Shown: piece by piece, positions 20,003 through 28,697 of the stretch
How positions within the stretch are numbered: position 1 is the first letter of the stretch
Layout: each line of letters begins with the position of its first letter
From: Microvirga solisilvae
GTDB taxonomy: Bacteria > Pseudomonadota > Alphaproteobacteria > Rhizobiales > Beijerinckiaceae
NCBI RefSeq assembly: GCF_022808595.1
Contig: NZ_JAKUCN010000004.1
Span: 186,001-250,000 of the forward strand
Direction of reading: 5' to 3'
Length of the DNA stretch: 64,000 nt
Made by a program: the position numbers and the translations under genes
The notes under the pieces: model-generated
The model's input: only the letters and a program-made list of their open reading frames with translations
Databases searched by the model: none
Told to the model about the DNA's origin: nothing

Positions 20003-20057
20003 AGCTGCGGCCCGCTTCGGTAAGGATGCCGGGGCGGGGAGGGGTGAGGAGCAGCCG

Positions 20058-20132
20058 ATGAACGCGTTACCGTGCATGAGAAGCGCCTTATGGACGCGTA
20101 CCTGCGTCAGGGCGACAGGTCTGTGCTCGTGA
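20058..20132 (+). other. Possible 24-residue upstream ORF coupled to modB
   Basis: ATG at 20058 is preceded by GAGGAG at ideal distance, a better ribosome site than any available to modB. The frame runs 24 codons (starts MNALPCMRSALW, three cysteines in all) and its TGA at 20130-20132 overlaps the GTG at 20129 that is the best modB start (GTGA). It may be a leader for translational coupling or simply the remains of a lost gene. No known family. Confidence 0.4.
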
Positions 20133-20824
20133 CGGATTGGTTGTCTCCCGAGGAATGGACAGCCGTCGGCTTGAGCCTCAAGGTCGCGCTCGTCGCCATG
20201 GCGGCGAGCCTCATTCCCGGCATCGCCATTGCCTATGCGCTGGAACGCAGCCGCTTCTGGGGACGCCAAGTTCTCGACGTGCTCGTTCACCTGCCGCTCG
20301 TGCTGCCTCCCGTCGTCGTGGGCTATACGCTGCTTCTCGGGTTCGGGCGGCGTGGTCCCATCGGTTCGTTTCTCGCCGAACATTTCGGAATCGTGCTGTC
20401 CTTCCGATGGACCGGGGCCGCGCTTGCCTGCGCCATCATGGGCTTTCCTCTGCTCGTGCGGGCCATCCGCTTGTCACTCGAAACGGTGGATCGAAAGCTG
20501 GAAGATGCGGCAGGCACGTTGGGCGCACATCCCGTTTGGGTTTTCCTGTTCGTGACATTGCCGCTGATCTTGCCGGGCATCATCGCGGGCATGGTTCTCT
20601 CCTTCGCCAAAGCCATGGGCGAGTTCGGCGCGACCATTACCTTCGTGTCCAATATTCCGGGCGAGACGCAGACGATCCCGTCGGCCATCTACACCTTCAC
20701 GCAGGTGCCGGGCGGCGAGGGCGGCGCGCTGCGTCTGACGCTCGTGTCGGTTGTCATTTCCATTGCAGCCTTGTGGGCGTCCGAATGGATGGCGCGGCGC
20801 GTCAGGCGAAAGGTTATCGCCTGA
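20129..20824 (+). CDS. modB: Molybdate ABC transporter permease
   Basis: Inner-membrane permease, 231 residues from GTG 20129, matching the usual length of about 229. It starts MTDWLSPEEWTAVGLSLKVA, a typical ModB opening; the frame is open back to GTG 20072 (250 residues), which would add an unusual hydrophilic arm. Five helices are predicted; the coupling loop is KLEDAAGTLGAHPVWVFLFVTLP, and the GEFGATITFVSNIPGETQT segment is a ModB signature. Its TGA overlaps the modC ATG. No modA binding-protein gene is adjacent or elsewhere in the window. Confidence 0.92.
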   Translation: MTDWLSPEEWTAVGLSLKVALVAMAASLIPGIAIAYALERSRFWGRQVLDVLVHLPLVLPPVVVGYTLLLGFGRRGPIGSFLAEHFGIVLSFRWTGAALACAIMGFPLLVRAIRLSLETVDRKLEDAAGTLGAHPVWVFLFVTLPLILPGIIAGMVLSFAKAMGEFGATITFVSNIPGETQTIPSAIYTFTQVPGGEGGALRLTLVSVVISIAALWASEWMARRVRRKVIA

Positions 20825-21930
20825 TGATCCTCGACGTCGATCTTCATCACAGGCAGGGCAGCTTCACGCTTGAGGCGCGCTTCCAATCGGATGGGCGCCT
20901 TACCGCTTTGTTCGGCCCCTCGGGCTCCGGCAAAACCACGCTCGTCAACATCATCGGCGGCCTCGTTCGTCCCGATGCTGGGCGCATCTCGGTGAAGGAG
21001 CGCATCCTCATCGACACGGCGCAGAACATCTTCGTGCCGCGGCACCGACGCAGGATCGGTTATGTTTTTCAGGAGGCGCGTCTCTTCCCGCATCTGAACG
21101 TGCGGCAGAACTTGTTGTTCGGACGTTTCTTCACGCCTCGTCGCGAGCGCGTGTCGAGTTTCGATGCCATCGTCGAGATGCTGGGCATTGCGCATCTTCT
21201 GAATCGTTGGCCTACAACGCTCTCCGGTGGAGAAAGACAACGCGTCGCCATCGGTCGAGCCCTTCTCACGGATCCGCAATTGCTGCTGATGGATGAACCG
21301 CTCGCCTCGCTCGATGAAGACAGGAAGACCGAGATCTATCCTTACATCGAGCGCCTGCGGGATGAAGCGGGCGTGCCCATGGTTCTCGTGAGCCATTCCG
21401 TCGCCGAGGTTGCGCGGCTTGCCACGTCCGTCGTGGTTCTCAACGATGGTCGTGTCACGGCTTCGGGACCGGCATCGGAGATCCTGCGCCACACGAGGTT
21501 CTTTCAGCATATGGGTCCTGCGGAGGCCGGCGCGCTGATCGAGACGCGCGTGCTCCGGCACGACGATGCTTATGGCCTGACCGTGCTGCAGGCTGCTGCC
21601 GGTGCGCTCACCGTGTCCCGCGTCGATCTTCCTTTAGGCGCGCCTGTGCGCGTGCGCCTGCGGGCGAGGGACATCATGCTCTCGCTTGCTCCGCCGGACG
21701 GAATGAGCGCGCTCAACGTGCTTCCTGGTACGATCACGGCCATCGAGCCGGTGGATGCGTCCAGCATGGATGTGACCCTCGATTGCGGCGGCGACGGCAT
21801 CGTGGCGAGCGTGACGCGCAAATCCGTGGAACGGCTTGGCCTTAAGGTGGGGCTGCCGGTCCATGCCATCATCAAGAGTGTCGCATTCGACCGCGAAGCC
21901 CTTGGCTCCCCGCGCATGGGAAATATGTGA
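20824..21930 (+). CDS. modC: Molybdate ABC transporter ATP-binding protein
   Basis: ATPase partner of ModB, 368 residues. Walker A GPSGSGKTT (about 33-41), signature LSGGERQRVAIGRAL, Walker B LLLMDEPLASLD, switch VSHSVAEV. The C-terminal 80 residues form a TOBE/molybdate-binding (MOP-like) domain beginning near APVRVRLRARDIML, which in this family senses oxyanion. The start at 20824 overlaps the modB stop (TGATG); the longer frame upstream is an overlap artefact. Sits behind msrPQ, which needs molybdenum cofactor. Confidence 0.93.
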   Translation: MILDVDLHHRQGSFTLEARFQSDGRLTALFGPSGSGKTTLVNIIGGLVRPDAGRISVKERILIDTAQNIFVPRHRRRIGYVFQEARLFPHLNVRQNLLFGRFFTPRRERVSSFDAIVEMLGIAHLLNRWPTTLSGGERQRVAIGRALLTDPQLLLMDEPLASLDEDRKTEIYPYIERLRDEAGVPMVLVSHSVAEVARLATSVVVLNDGRVTASGPASEILRHTRFFQHMGPAEAGALIETRVLRHDDAYGLTVLQAAAGALTVSRVDLPLGAPVRVRLRARDIMLSLAPPDGMSALNVLPGTITAIEPVDASSMDVTLDCGGDGIVASVTRKSVERLGLKVGLPVHAIIKSVAFDREALGSPRMGNM

Positions 21931-22005
21931 GCTTCCATCTGCAAGGTTGCGCCGTGGCCTCAGGCGTGTAGCCTGCCTCCAACCCTTTTTGCGAGAGATG
22001 ACGCC

Positions 22006-23271
22006 ATGAACGAACAAGTCCGCACGCCCTCCGATGCCATGTCCCACGACCAGCTGCTCGACCGCCTGGCGGAAGTGACGGTGCGGGTGGGGCTTGGCCT
22101 CAGGCAGGGACAGGAGGTCGTCATCACCGCTCCGCTCGATGCGGTCGCCTTCGTGCGCCGCATCACGGAACACGCCTACAAGGCCGGCGCCTCTCTCGTG
22201 ACCACGTTGTTCTCGGACGAGGAGGCCACCCTCATGCGCTATCGCCATGGCCACGACGAGAGCTTCGACACGGCCCCCGCCTGGCTCTTTGACGGCATGG
22301 CGGCAGCCTTCAAGAACGGCGCAGCGCGGCTTGCCGTCGTCGGCGAGGATCCGTCGCTGCTCGCCAAGGAGGATCCGGACAAGGTCTCCCGCGCCAACCG
22401 CGCGCGCTCGAAGGCCTATATGCCCGCGCTCAGCCTGATTGCGGATTCCGTGATCAACTGGACGCTTGTTGGCGCCGCAACGCCCGCATGGGCTAGAACC
22501 GTGTTCCCGAACGATCCGGAAGATGTGGCCGTCGCAAAACTTTGGAAAGCGATTTTCGCGGCCTCCCGCGCCGACACGCCCGATCCGATCGCGGCCTGGG
22601 AAAAGCACAACGCGGCCCTTCACGCGCGCAGGGACATGCTGAATGCGAAGAACTATGCCACGCTGCATTTTACCGGCCCCGGCACGGATCTGCGCGTGGG
22701 CCTTGCTGATGGACATCAATGGGCGGGCGGTTCGAATAAGGCGAAGAACAGCATTATCTTCAACGCCAACATCCCGACCGAGGAAGTCTTCACCACGCCG
22801 CACAAGGACCGCGTGGATGGCTATGTCACCAGCACCAAGCCGCTCTCCTATAACGGCACGCTGATCCAGGACATCCAGGTGAAGTTCGAGGGCGGGCGCA
22901 TCGTCGAGGCCAAGGCCCGCACGGGCGAGGCCGTTCTTGGAAAGGTGCTGGACACGGACGAGGGCGCCCGGCGTCTCGGCGAGGTGGCGCTCGTGCCGTT
23001 CTCGTCACCGATATCGAAGAGCGGCCTGCTGTTCTTCAACACTCTCTTTGACGAGAACGCCTCCAGCCACATCGCGCTGGGCCAGGCCTACAGCAAATGC
23101 GTCCGTGGCGGCGGCGACATGAGCGAGGAGGAGCTTGCTTCCCGTGGGGCCAACAAGAGCCTGATCCACATCGATTGGATGATCGGCTCCGATAAGGTCG
23201 ATGTGGACGGCATCACCCAGGATGGAAGGGCTGAGCCTCTTATGCGCGGTGGAGAATGGGTAACTTCGTAA
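22006..23271 (+). CDS. M29-family aminopeptidase
   Basis: Cytoplasmic metallo-aminopeptidase of 421 residues, similar in layout to the AmpS/AmpT type. Recognisable segments include VRVGLGLRQGQEVVITAPLD near the N-terminus, DGHQWAGGSNKAKNS, NIPTEEVFTTPHKDRVDG and GRIVEAKARTGE in the middle, and SKSGLLFFNTLFDENASSHIA with downstream HIDWMIGS for metal binding. No signal peptide. GAGAG precedes the ATG at suitable distance. It stands just before a peptide ABC transporter on the same strand, about 170 bases away, suggesting it trims imported peptides. Exact specificity is not readable. Confidence 0.88.
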   Translation: MNEQVRTPSDAMSHDQLLDRLAEVTVRVGLGLRQGQEVVITAPLDAVAFVRRITEHAYKAGASLVTTLFSDEEATLMRYRHGHDESFDTAPAWLFDGMAAAFKNGAARLAVVGEDPSLLAKEDPDKVSRANRARSKAYMPALSLIADSVINWTLVGAATPAWARTVFPNDPEDVAVAKLWKAIFAASRADTPDPIAAWEKHNAALHARRDMLNAKNYATLHFTGPGTDLRVGLADGHQWAGGSNKAKNSIIFNANIPTEEVFTTPHKDRVDGYVTSTKPLSYNGTLIQDIQVKFEGGRIVEAKARTGEAVLGKVLDTDEGARRLGEVALVPFSSPISKSGLLFFNTLFDENASSHIALGQAYSKCVRGGGDMSEEELASRGANKSLIHIDWMIGSDKVDVDGITQDGRAEPLMRGGEWVTS

Positions 23272-23400
23272 CGAAAGGACTCGCGCTCTTCGCGGCCTTG
23301 AGCTTATGCTCCTAAACAACTGCCTGATTTCACATAATTAAAGCGCTTGACGTGTCAGGTCTGGACTTGTGATGGAAGACAGGTATCAAAGAGGTACAGG

Positions 23401-23417
23401 CCTTCCGCTCGGGAAGG
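23401..23417 (+). other. Small leader hairpin before peptide transporter
   Basis: CCTTCC and GGAAGG pair around GCTCG, 28 bases before the probable start of the ATPase gene. The remaining intergenic DNA (23272-23444) is comparatively AT-rich in its middle and holds TTGACG at 23348, a good -35 sequence, but no convincing -10 at 16-18 bases. The promoter is therefore uncertain. Confidence 0.35.
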
Positions 23418-23444
23418 TCGGTGCTTTTCCATGGGCATGGATGG

Positions 23445-25319
23445 ATGTCGGACAACACGCCTAACCTGAAGTCTTCTCATCAGCCTCTCCTGTCGGTTCG
23501 CTCGCTTTCGGTCGAGTTCGGGGCAGGGTTCAAAGCGGTCAAGGACGTCAGCTTCGACGTCGAGCCGGGCAAGACCCTTGCCGTCGTCGGCGAGTCCGGG
23601 TCGGGAAAGTCCGTCACCTCGCTGGCGATCATGCGGCTCACCGACTACACGGGCGGCCGGATCGTCGGCGGCGAGGTGATGTTTCGCCCCGCCCAGGGCG
23701 AGGCGATCGACCTGACCAAGGCGTCCGACGACACGCTCCGGAGTATTCGCGGCAACGACATCGCGATGATCTTCCAAGAGCCGATGACGTCGCTCAATCC
23801 GGTCTTCACTATCGGCAACCAGATTGCCGAAACCCTCGTCCTGCACGAGAGGCTGAACGCCCGTGATGCGCGTCTGCGCGCGAAGGAGCTGCTGCAGAAG
23901 GTGCGGTTGCCCGATGCGGAAAGGCTGCTCGACCGCTATCCGCATCAGCTCTCGGGCGGTATGCGCCAGCGTGTGATGATCGCCATGGCTCTGGCATGCA
24001 ATCCCAAGCTCCTCATTGCCGACGAGCCGACGACTGCGCTCGACGTGACGATCCAGGCGCAGATCCTCAACATCATCCGCGACCTTCAGCAGGAGATGGG
24101 CACCGCCGTCATCTTCATCACGCACGACATGGGCGTGGTGGCCGAGATGGCCGACGACGTGGTGGTGATGTGGAAGGGCGAGAAGGTGGAGCAGGCGCCC
24201 GTGCGCGACATTTTCGCAGCACCCCAGCATCCCTACACCCGCGCGCTCCTCTCCGCTGTGCCACGCCTGGGCAGCCTGCAAGGCCAGCCTCTGCCCAAGC
24301 GCACGCCCGTCATGGTGATGGATGGCGGTGAACCGAGATTGGTCGGCGAGACGCATGTGCAGAACACCGCCGATTACGCGAAGCCTCTTCTCCAGGTCGA
24401 TAAGCTGACCACCCGCTTCGATGTGGGCAAGACCTTCCTCGGCCGCGTGACGCATCGCGTCCACGCCGTTGAAGAGGTGAGCTTCGACATCTATCCCGGC
24501 GAGACCCTGGCACTGGTGGGTGAATCAGGCTCCGGCAAATCCACCATTGGCCGCACGCTGCAGCAGCTTGTCGAGCCCACCTCCGGAACGGTGCGCTTCG
24601 ATGGGCGCGACATGGCCGCCATGAGCCATGGTGATCGCCGCCGCCTGCGTCAGGAAATCCAGTACATCTTCCAGGATCCCTTCGCCTCGCTCGATCCGCG
24701 CCATACGGTGGGATACAGCATCGCGGAGCCCATCGTGGTGCATGGCCTGATCCGCGACCGCAAGGCCATCGAGAAGCGCGTGCATGAGCTTTTGGAGCAT
24801 GTGGGCCTGCAGCCGCAGCATGCCAAGCGCTATCCTCATGAGTTCTCCGGCGGCCAGCGTCAGCGCGTCTGCATCGCGCGTGCGCTCGCAAGCGATCCGC
24901 GCCTCATCATTGCGGACGAATCCGTGTCGGCGCTCGATGTGTCGATCCAGGCGCAGATCGTCAACCTGCTCATGGAGCTGCAGGAGAGGCGGCATCTCTC
25001 CTATCTCTTCATCACGCACGACATGGCCGTGGTGGAAAAGATCAGCCATCGCGTGGCGGTGATGTATCTCGGCCAGATCGTCGAGCTGGGAACACGTCAA
25101 GCGATCTTCGAGAACCCGCAGCATTCCTATACGCGCAAGCTGCTCTCCGCCGTGCCGATCGCCGATCCGCAGCGGGAGCGCGCGAAGATGCGGATCGAGG
25201 GTGAAATTCCAAGCCCGGTCCGCCCGGTCGGGCAGGAGCCCGCCATCCATCGCATGCGCGAGGTGGGGCCTGGGCATTGGGTTGCCGTGGAAGCCGATGC
25301 GCTTCGCGGCGCAGCGTAA
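23445..25319 (+). CDS. Peptide ABC transporter, fused double ATP-binding protein
   Basis: Two DppD/DppF-like ATPase halves in one chain of 624 residues, the layout of GsiA/YejF. First half: [40 protein letters not shown]. Second half: [41 protein letters not shown]. Each ends with the oligopeptide-type tail (QHPYTRALL and QHSYTRKLL). The GTG at 23421 gives an odd extension, so I use ATG 23445 (MSDNTPNLK). In the second Walker B the usual DEPVSALD is DESVSALD, a mild deviation. First gene of a peptide uptake operon. Confidence 0.92.
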   Translation: MSDNTPNLKSSHQPLLSVRSLSVEFGAGFKAVKDVSFDVEPGKTLAVVGESGSGKSVTSLAIMRLTDYTGGRIVGGEVMFRPAQGEAIDLTKASDDTLRSIRGNDIAMIFQEPMTSLNPVFTIGNQIAETLVLHERLNARDARLRAKELLQKVRLPDAERLLDRYPHQLSGGMRQRVMIAMALACNPKLLIADEPTTALDVTIQAQILNIIRDLQQEMGTAVIFITHDMGVVAEMADDVVVMWKGEKVEQAPVRDIFAAPQHPYTRALLSAVPRLGSLQGQPLPKRTPVMVMDGGEPRLVGETHVQNTADYAKPLLQVDKLTTRFDVGKTFLGRVTHRVHAVEEVSFDIYPGETLALVGESGSGKSTIGRTLQQLVEPTSGTVRFDGRDMAAMSHGDRRRLRQEIQYIFQDPFASLDPRHTVGYSIAEPIVVHGLIRDRKAIEKRVHELLEHVGLQPQHAKRYPHEFSGGQRQRVCIARALASDPRLIIADESVSALDVSIQAQIVNLLMELQERRHLSYLFITHDMAVVEKISHRVAVMYLGQIVELGTRQAIFENPQHSYTRKLLSAVPIADPQRERAKMRIEGEIPSPVRPVGQEPAIHRMREVGPGHWVAVEADALRGAA

Positions 25320-25348
25320 GTCTCAAACACAAAGAGGGAAGACGAGAC

Positions 25349-26872
25349 ATGAAGTTTTCGAAATTTTTCATGGCGGCGGGAATGGCCGTTGCCATGGCAG
25401 TGCCCTTCGCCGCGCCGAGCGCGCAGGCCGCCGGCACGCTGACGGTGGGCCTCACCATCGATCCCGGCAGCTGGGATCCGATCGACACCTTCCTCGTGCC
25501 GTGGGCATCCGCCGCCACGAACATCTATGACGGCCTGACCTCGCGCGGCCCCGACATGAAGCTCCAGCCCGGCCTCGCCACGAGCTGGGAGTTCCTCGAC
25601 AACAACAGCCGCATCCGCTTCAAGCTGCGCCAGAACGTGAAGTTCCACAACGGCGAGCCCTTCAATGCGGCGGCTGTGAAGTTCACCTTCGACCGTCTTC
25701 TCGGCGACGAGGGCAAGAAGGGTCCGCAGCAGTCGAACTACAACTCTATCTCCAAGGTGGATGTGGTTGACGATTACACGGTCGACTTCATCATGAAGCA
25801 GCCTGATCCGGTGCTGCTCACCAAGCTCGCCGGCTATGGCGGCATGATCGTGCCGCCGAAGTACATTCAGGAAAAGGGCGACGAGTACTTCAACACCCAT
25901 CCGGTCGGCACGGGCCCGTTCAAGTTCGTGGAGTACAACCCGAAGGTCAACCTGACCCTCGAGGCATTCCCCGAGCATTGGGGCGGCGCGCCGAAGCTCG
26001 ACAAGGTCGTCTTCCGCATGATCGCCGAAGCGAACACGCAGATCGCCGAGCTGCAGGCTGGCCGCATCGATCTCGCGACGCTCATTCCGTTCGGCCTCAC
26101 GCCGACCGTGCAGCAGGCCTCCAACCTGCAGCTCGTCAGCATCACCGGCCCGACGGTCGTGTCGCTTCGCCTCAACACCCGCGACGGCATCACCAAGGAC
26201 GTGAAGGTTCGTAAGGCTCTCAACATGGCTGTCGACCGCGAGGCGATCATCAAGGCCGTGCTGCTCGGCCACGCGAAGCCCATCGCGAGCTTCCAGTCCG
26301 AGCTGTCCTTCGGCTATGATCCGAACCTGAAGCCGGTTCCGTTCGATCTCGCGGGCGCCAAGAAGCTCCTGCAGGAAGCGGGCGTGCAGCCCGGCGCTCC
26401 GATCAAGATCGACTTCCGCGGCAACGACGCCACCTTCCGCGAAGTCGCGCAGGCAGCAGCAGGCTTCTTCCAGGCTCTTGGCCTGAAGCCGTCCGTGCAA
26501 CCCTATGAGCCTGCGGTGCTGCTCAACGACATCATCCCGAACGGCAAGACAGGCGAAGCCTGGCACAATGCCTGGGGCGGCTGGACCTTCGACTACGACA
26601 ACACCGCCTACCTGATGTATCACTCGGGCGAGAAGTGGAACCCCTATGGCAACGACAAGAAGCTCGACGAGCTTCTGGAGAGCCAGCGCAAGATCTACGA
26701 CGTGAAGGAGCGTGAGAAGATCCTGCAGGAGGTTGCGCGCTATGTTGCCGACCAGGCGCTCGAAATCCCGCTCTATAACCAAAACACGATTGTGGGCTTG
26801 AACAAACGCGTGAAGAACTTCACCGCGCCTGCCGATCTGCGCTTCCGCTTCACGAATGTGACGGTTGAGTAA
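25349..26872 (+). CDS. Peptide ABC transporter periplasmic binding protein (family 5)
   Basis: Secreted receptor of 507 residues in the DppA/OppA group. Signal peptide MKFSKFFMAAGMAVAMAVPF, cut after AQA, followed by AGTLTVGLTIDPGSWDPIDTF. Typical internal motifs: SWEFLDNNSRIRFKLRQNVKFHNGEPF and NTHPVGTGPFKFVEY. The start at 25349 follows GAGGGAAGACGAG; the longer frame begins inside the ATPase gene. It probably binds di- or oligopeptides, although family 5 also covers nickel, glutathione and opines. Confidence 0.92.
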   Translation: MKFSKFFMAAGMAVAMAVPFAAPSAQAAGTLTVGLTIDPGSWDPIDTFLVPWASAATNIYDGLTSRGPDMKLQPGLATSWEFLDNNSRIRFKLRQNVKFHNGEPFNAAAVKFTFDRLLGDEGKKGPQQSNYNSISKVDVVDDYTVDFIMKQPDPVLLTKLAGYGGMIVPPKYIQEKGDEYFNTHPVGTGPFKFVEYNPKVNLTLEAFPEHWGGAPKLDKVVFRMIAEANTQIAELQAGRIDLATLIPFGLTPTVQQASNLQLVSITGPTVVSLRLNTRDGITKDVKVRKALNMAVDREAIIKAVLLGHAKPIASFQSELSFGYDPNLKPVPFDLAGAKKLLQEAGVQPGAPIKIDFRGNDATFREVAQAAAGFFQALGLKPSVQPYEPAVLLNDIIPNGKTGEAWHNAWGGWTFDYDNTAYLMYHSGEKWNPYGNDKKLDELLESQRKIYDVKEREKILQEVARYVADQALEIPLYNQNTIVGLNKRVKNFTAPADLRFRFTNVTVE

Positions 26873-26910
26873 GTTCGAGCTTTACGAAGAATAAGAAACA
26901 GGATCACGAA

Positions 26911-27834
26911 ATGGCTGCCTTCATCCTCAAACGGCTGTTGCAAGCTGTCTTCGTGGTCCTGGCCGTGACTTTGATCGTATCCTTCGCGATCAGGCTGTCG
27001 GGCGATCCAGCGGTCATGATGGTCGGCGGCGCGGGCAGCGTCACCGAGCAGGACCTTCAGAACATCCGCCAATCGCTCGGCCTCGAGCGGCCCTTCATCG
27101 TCCAGTATCTCAGCTTCCTTCAAGGCATCGTCGTTGGCGATTTCGGCAAAAGCTTCATGGGCGGAACGCCCGTGTCGCAGTTGATCGGCCGCGCGCTTCC
27201 CTCGACCTTGCTGCTGGCCTTCGCCTCTCTCATCACATCCATCGTCCTGTCCGTCCCGCTCGGCGTCTATGCGGCGGTCAAGCGCGGCCAATGGCAGGAT
27301 CAGACGATCCGCATTCTCTCCCTCGTCGGCTTGTCGTTCCCGAATTTCTGGCTTGCGATCATGATGGTGCTGTTCTTCTCCATCATGCTAGGCCTTCTGC
27401 CGCCGAGCGGAATGGAGGGTCCGCAGAGCTTCATCATGCCCGCGCTCACCATGGCGATCATCCTCACCGCCACCAATGTGCGGCTGGTGCGAACCTCGAT
27501 GCTTGAGACGCTCTCGCAGCAATACATCATGGTGGCCCGCTCCAAGGGCCTCAAGGATTGGGTGGTGCTCTACAAGCATGCCCTGCGCAATTCCGCGATC
27601 CCGCTCGTCACCTATATCGGCCTGCAATTCGGCGGTCTCATCGGCGGTCTCGTCATCGTGGAACGGGTGTTCAACTGGCCTGGCATGGGCACGCTCGCCT
27701 TCGACGCCATTGCCGCGCGTGATTATCCCGTGCTCCAGGGCACGATCACTGTGCTCGCCCTGTTCATCATTTTCATTAATATCGTGATCGACATCGCCTA
27801 CGGGCTCATCGATCCGCGCATCCGCACGGAGTGA
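26911..27834 (+). CDS. Peptide ABC transporter permease (DppB type)
   Basis: Inner-membrane permease, 307 residues with six predicted helices. It opens MAAFILKRLLQAVFVVLAVTL, the usual DppB/GsiC start, and has the coupling loop MLETLSQQYIMVARSKGLKDW near residue 200. Stop overlaps the next permease region (GTGA at 27831). Forms the channel with the DppC-type partner. Confidence 0.92.
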   Translation: MAAFILKRLLQAVFVVLAVTLIVSFAIRLSGDPAVMMVGGAGSVTEQDLQNIRQSLGLERPFIVQYLSFLQGIVVGDFGKSFMGGTPVSQLIGRALPSTLLLAFASLITSIVLSVPLGVYAAVKRGQWQDQTIRILSLVGLSFPNFWLAIMMVLFFSIMLGLLPPSGMEGPQSFIMPALTMAIILTATNVRLVRTSMLETLSQQYIMVARSKGLKDWVVLYKHALRNSAIPLVTYIGLQFGGLIGGLVIVERVFNWPGMGTLAFDAIAARDYPVLQGTITVLALFIIFINIVIDIAYGLIDPRIRTE

Positions 27835-27839
27835 GGCTC

Positions 27840-28697
27840 ATGGCAACGGCACAAGCCCTTCCTTCAAGCCGCCGGCGCTTCCGGTCGTTCGAACTCATTC
27901 TCGGCACGCTGCTCGCGGGCGGCATGGCTCTTGCCGTGCTGTTGTCGCCGCTCCTGTTTCCCGATGGCGGTGAGAGCATGGATTTGATGGCGCGCCTCGT
28001 GCCGCCGTTCCAGCAGGCCTCGCACATTCTCGGCACGGACCCGCTCGGCCGCGATATGCTCGCCCGCGTCATCGTCGGCGGCAAGATCTCGCTGACCGTC
28101 GGTCTGCTGTCGATGCTCGGCGCGATGACGCTGGGTACGCTGATGGGGTTGGCGGCGGGCTATTATCGCGGCATCGCGGAAATGGTGCTGATGCGCTTTG
28201 CCGATATCCAGCTCGCGCTGCCCTTCATTCTTGTGGCCATCATGTTCCTCGCCATTCTCGGCACGGGTCTCGACAAGGTGATCTTCTTCATGATCGTCGC
28301 GCAATGGGTGCAATATGCCCGCCTCGTGCGCGGCTCCGTGCTCGCCTTGCGCGAGCGTGAGTTCATCCTGTCGGCGCGCGCCATCGGCGTCGGCAATTTG
28401 CGCATCATCTTCACGCATATCCTGCCCAACGTGCTCGGCCCCATCGTCGTTCTGATGACGTTGAACGTGGCCAACAACATTCTCTTGGAAAGCAGCCTCA
28501 CCTTCATCGGGCTGGGCGTCGATCCGCTCATTCCGAGCTGGGGCGGCATGCTGGCGGATGGGCGCACTTATCTGCAATCGGCCTGGTGGGTCAGCGTATT
28601 CCCCGGGCTTGCCATCATGTTCACCGTGCTCGGCCTGAACCTTCTGGGCGATTGGCTGCGCGATTATCTCGATCCGACGGGGCAGACATCGAAATGA
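27840..28697 (+). CDS. Peptide ABC transporter permease (DppC type)
   Basis: Second permease, 285 residues from ATG 27840; a GTG at 27831 overlapping the previous stop would add three residues and is equally possible. N-terminal arm SSRRRFRSFELILGTLLAGG, large loop with the HILGTDPLGRDMLARVI motif of DppC, and the coupling loop REREFILSARAIGVGN. The stop overlaps the start of the M14-like peptidase gene by four bases. Confidence 0.9.
   Translation: MATAQALPSSRRRFRSFELILGTLLAGGMALAVLLSPLLFPDGGESMDLMARLVPPFQQASHILGTDPLGRDMLARVIVGGKISLTVGLLSMLGAMTLGTLMGLAAGYYRGIAEMVLMRFADIQLALPFILVAIMFLAILGTGLDKVIFFMIVAQWVQYARLVRGSVLALREREFILSARAIGVGNLRIIFTHILPNVLGPIVVLMTLNVANNILLESSLTFIGLGVDPLIPSWGGMLADGRTYLQSAWWVSVFPGLAIMFTVLGLNLLGDWLRDYLDPTGQTSK

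Noticed and set aside
20137..20823. N-terminal extension of modC overlapping modB
   Set aside because: The extension is arginine-rich shadow sequence of modB; modC starts normally at the ATG that overlaps the modB stop.
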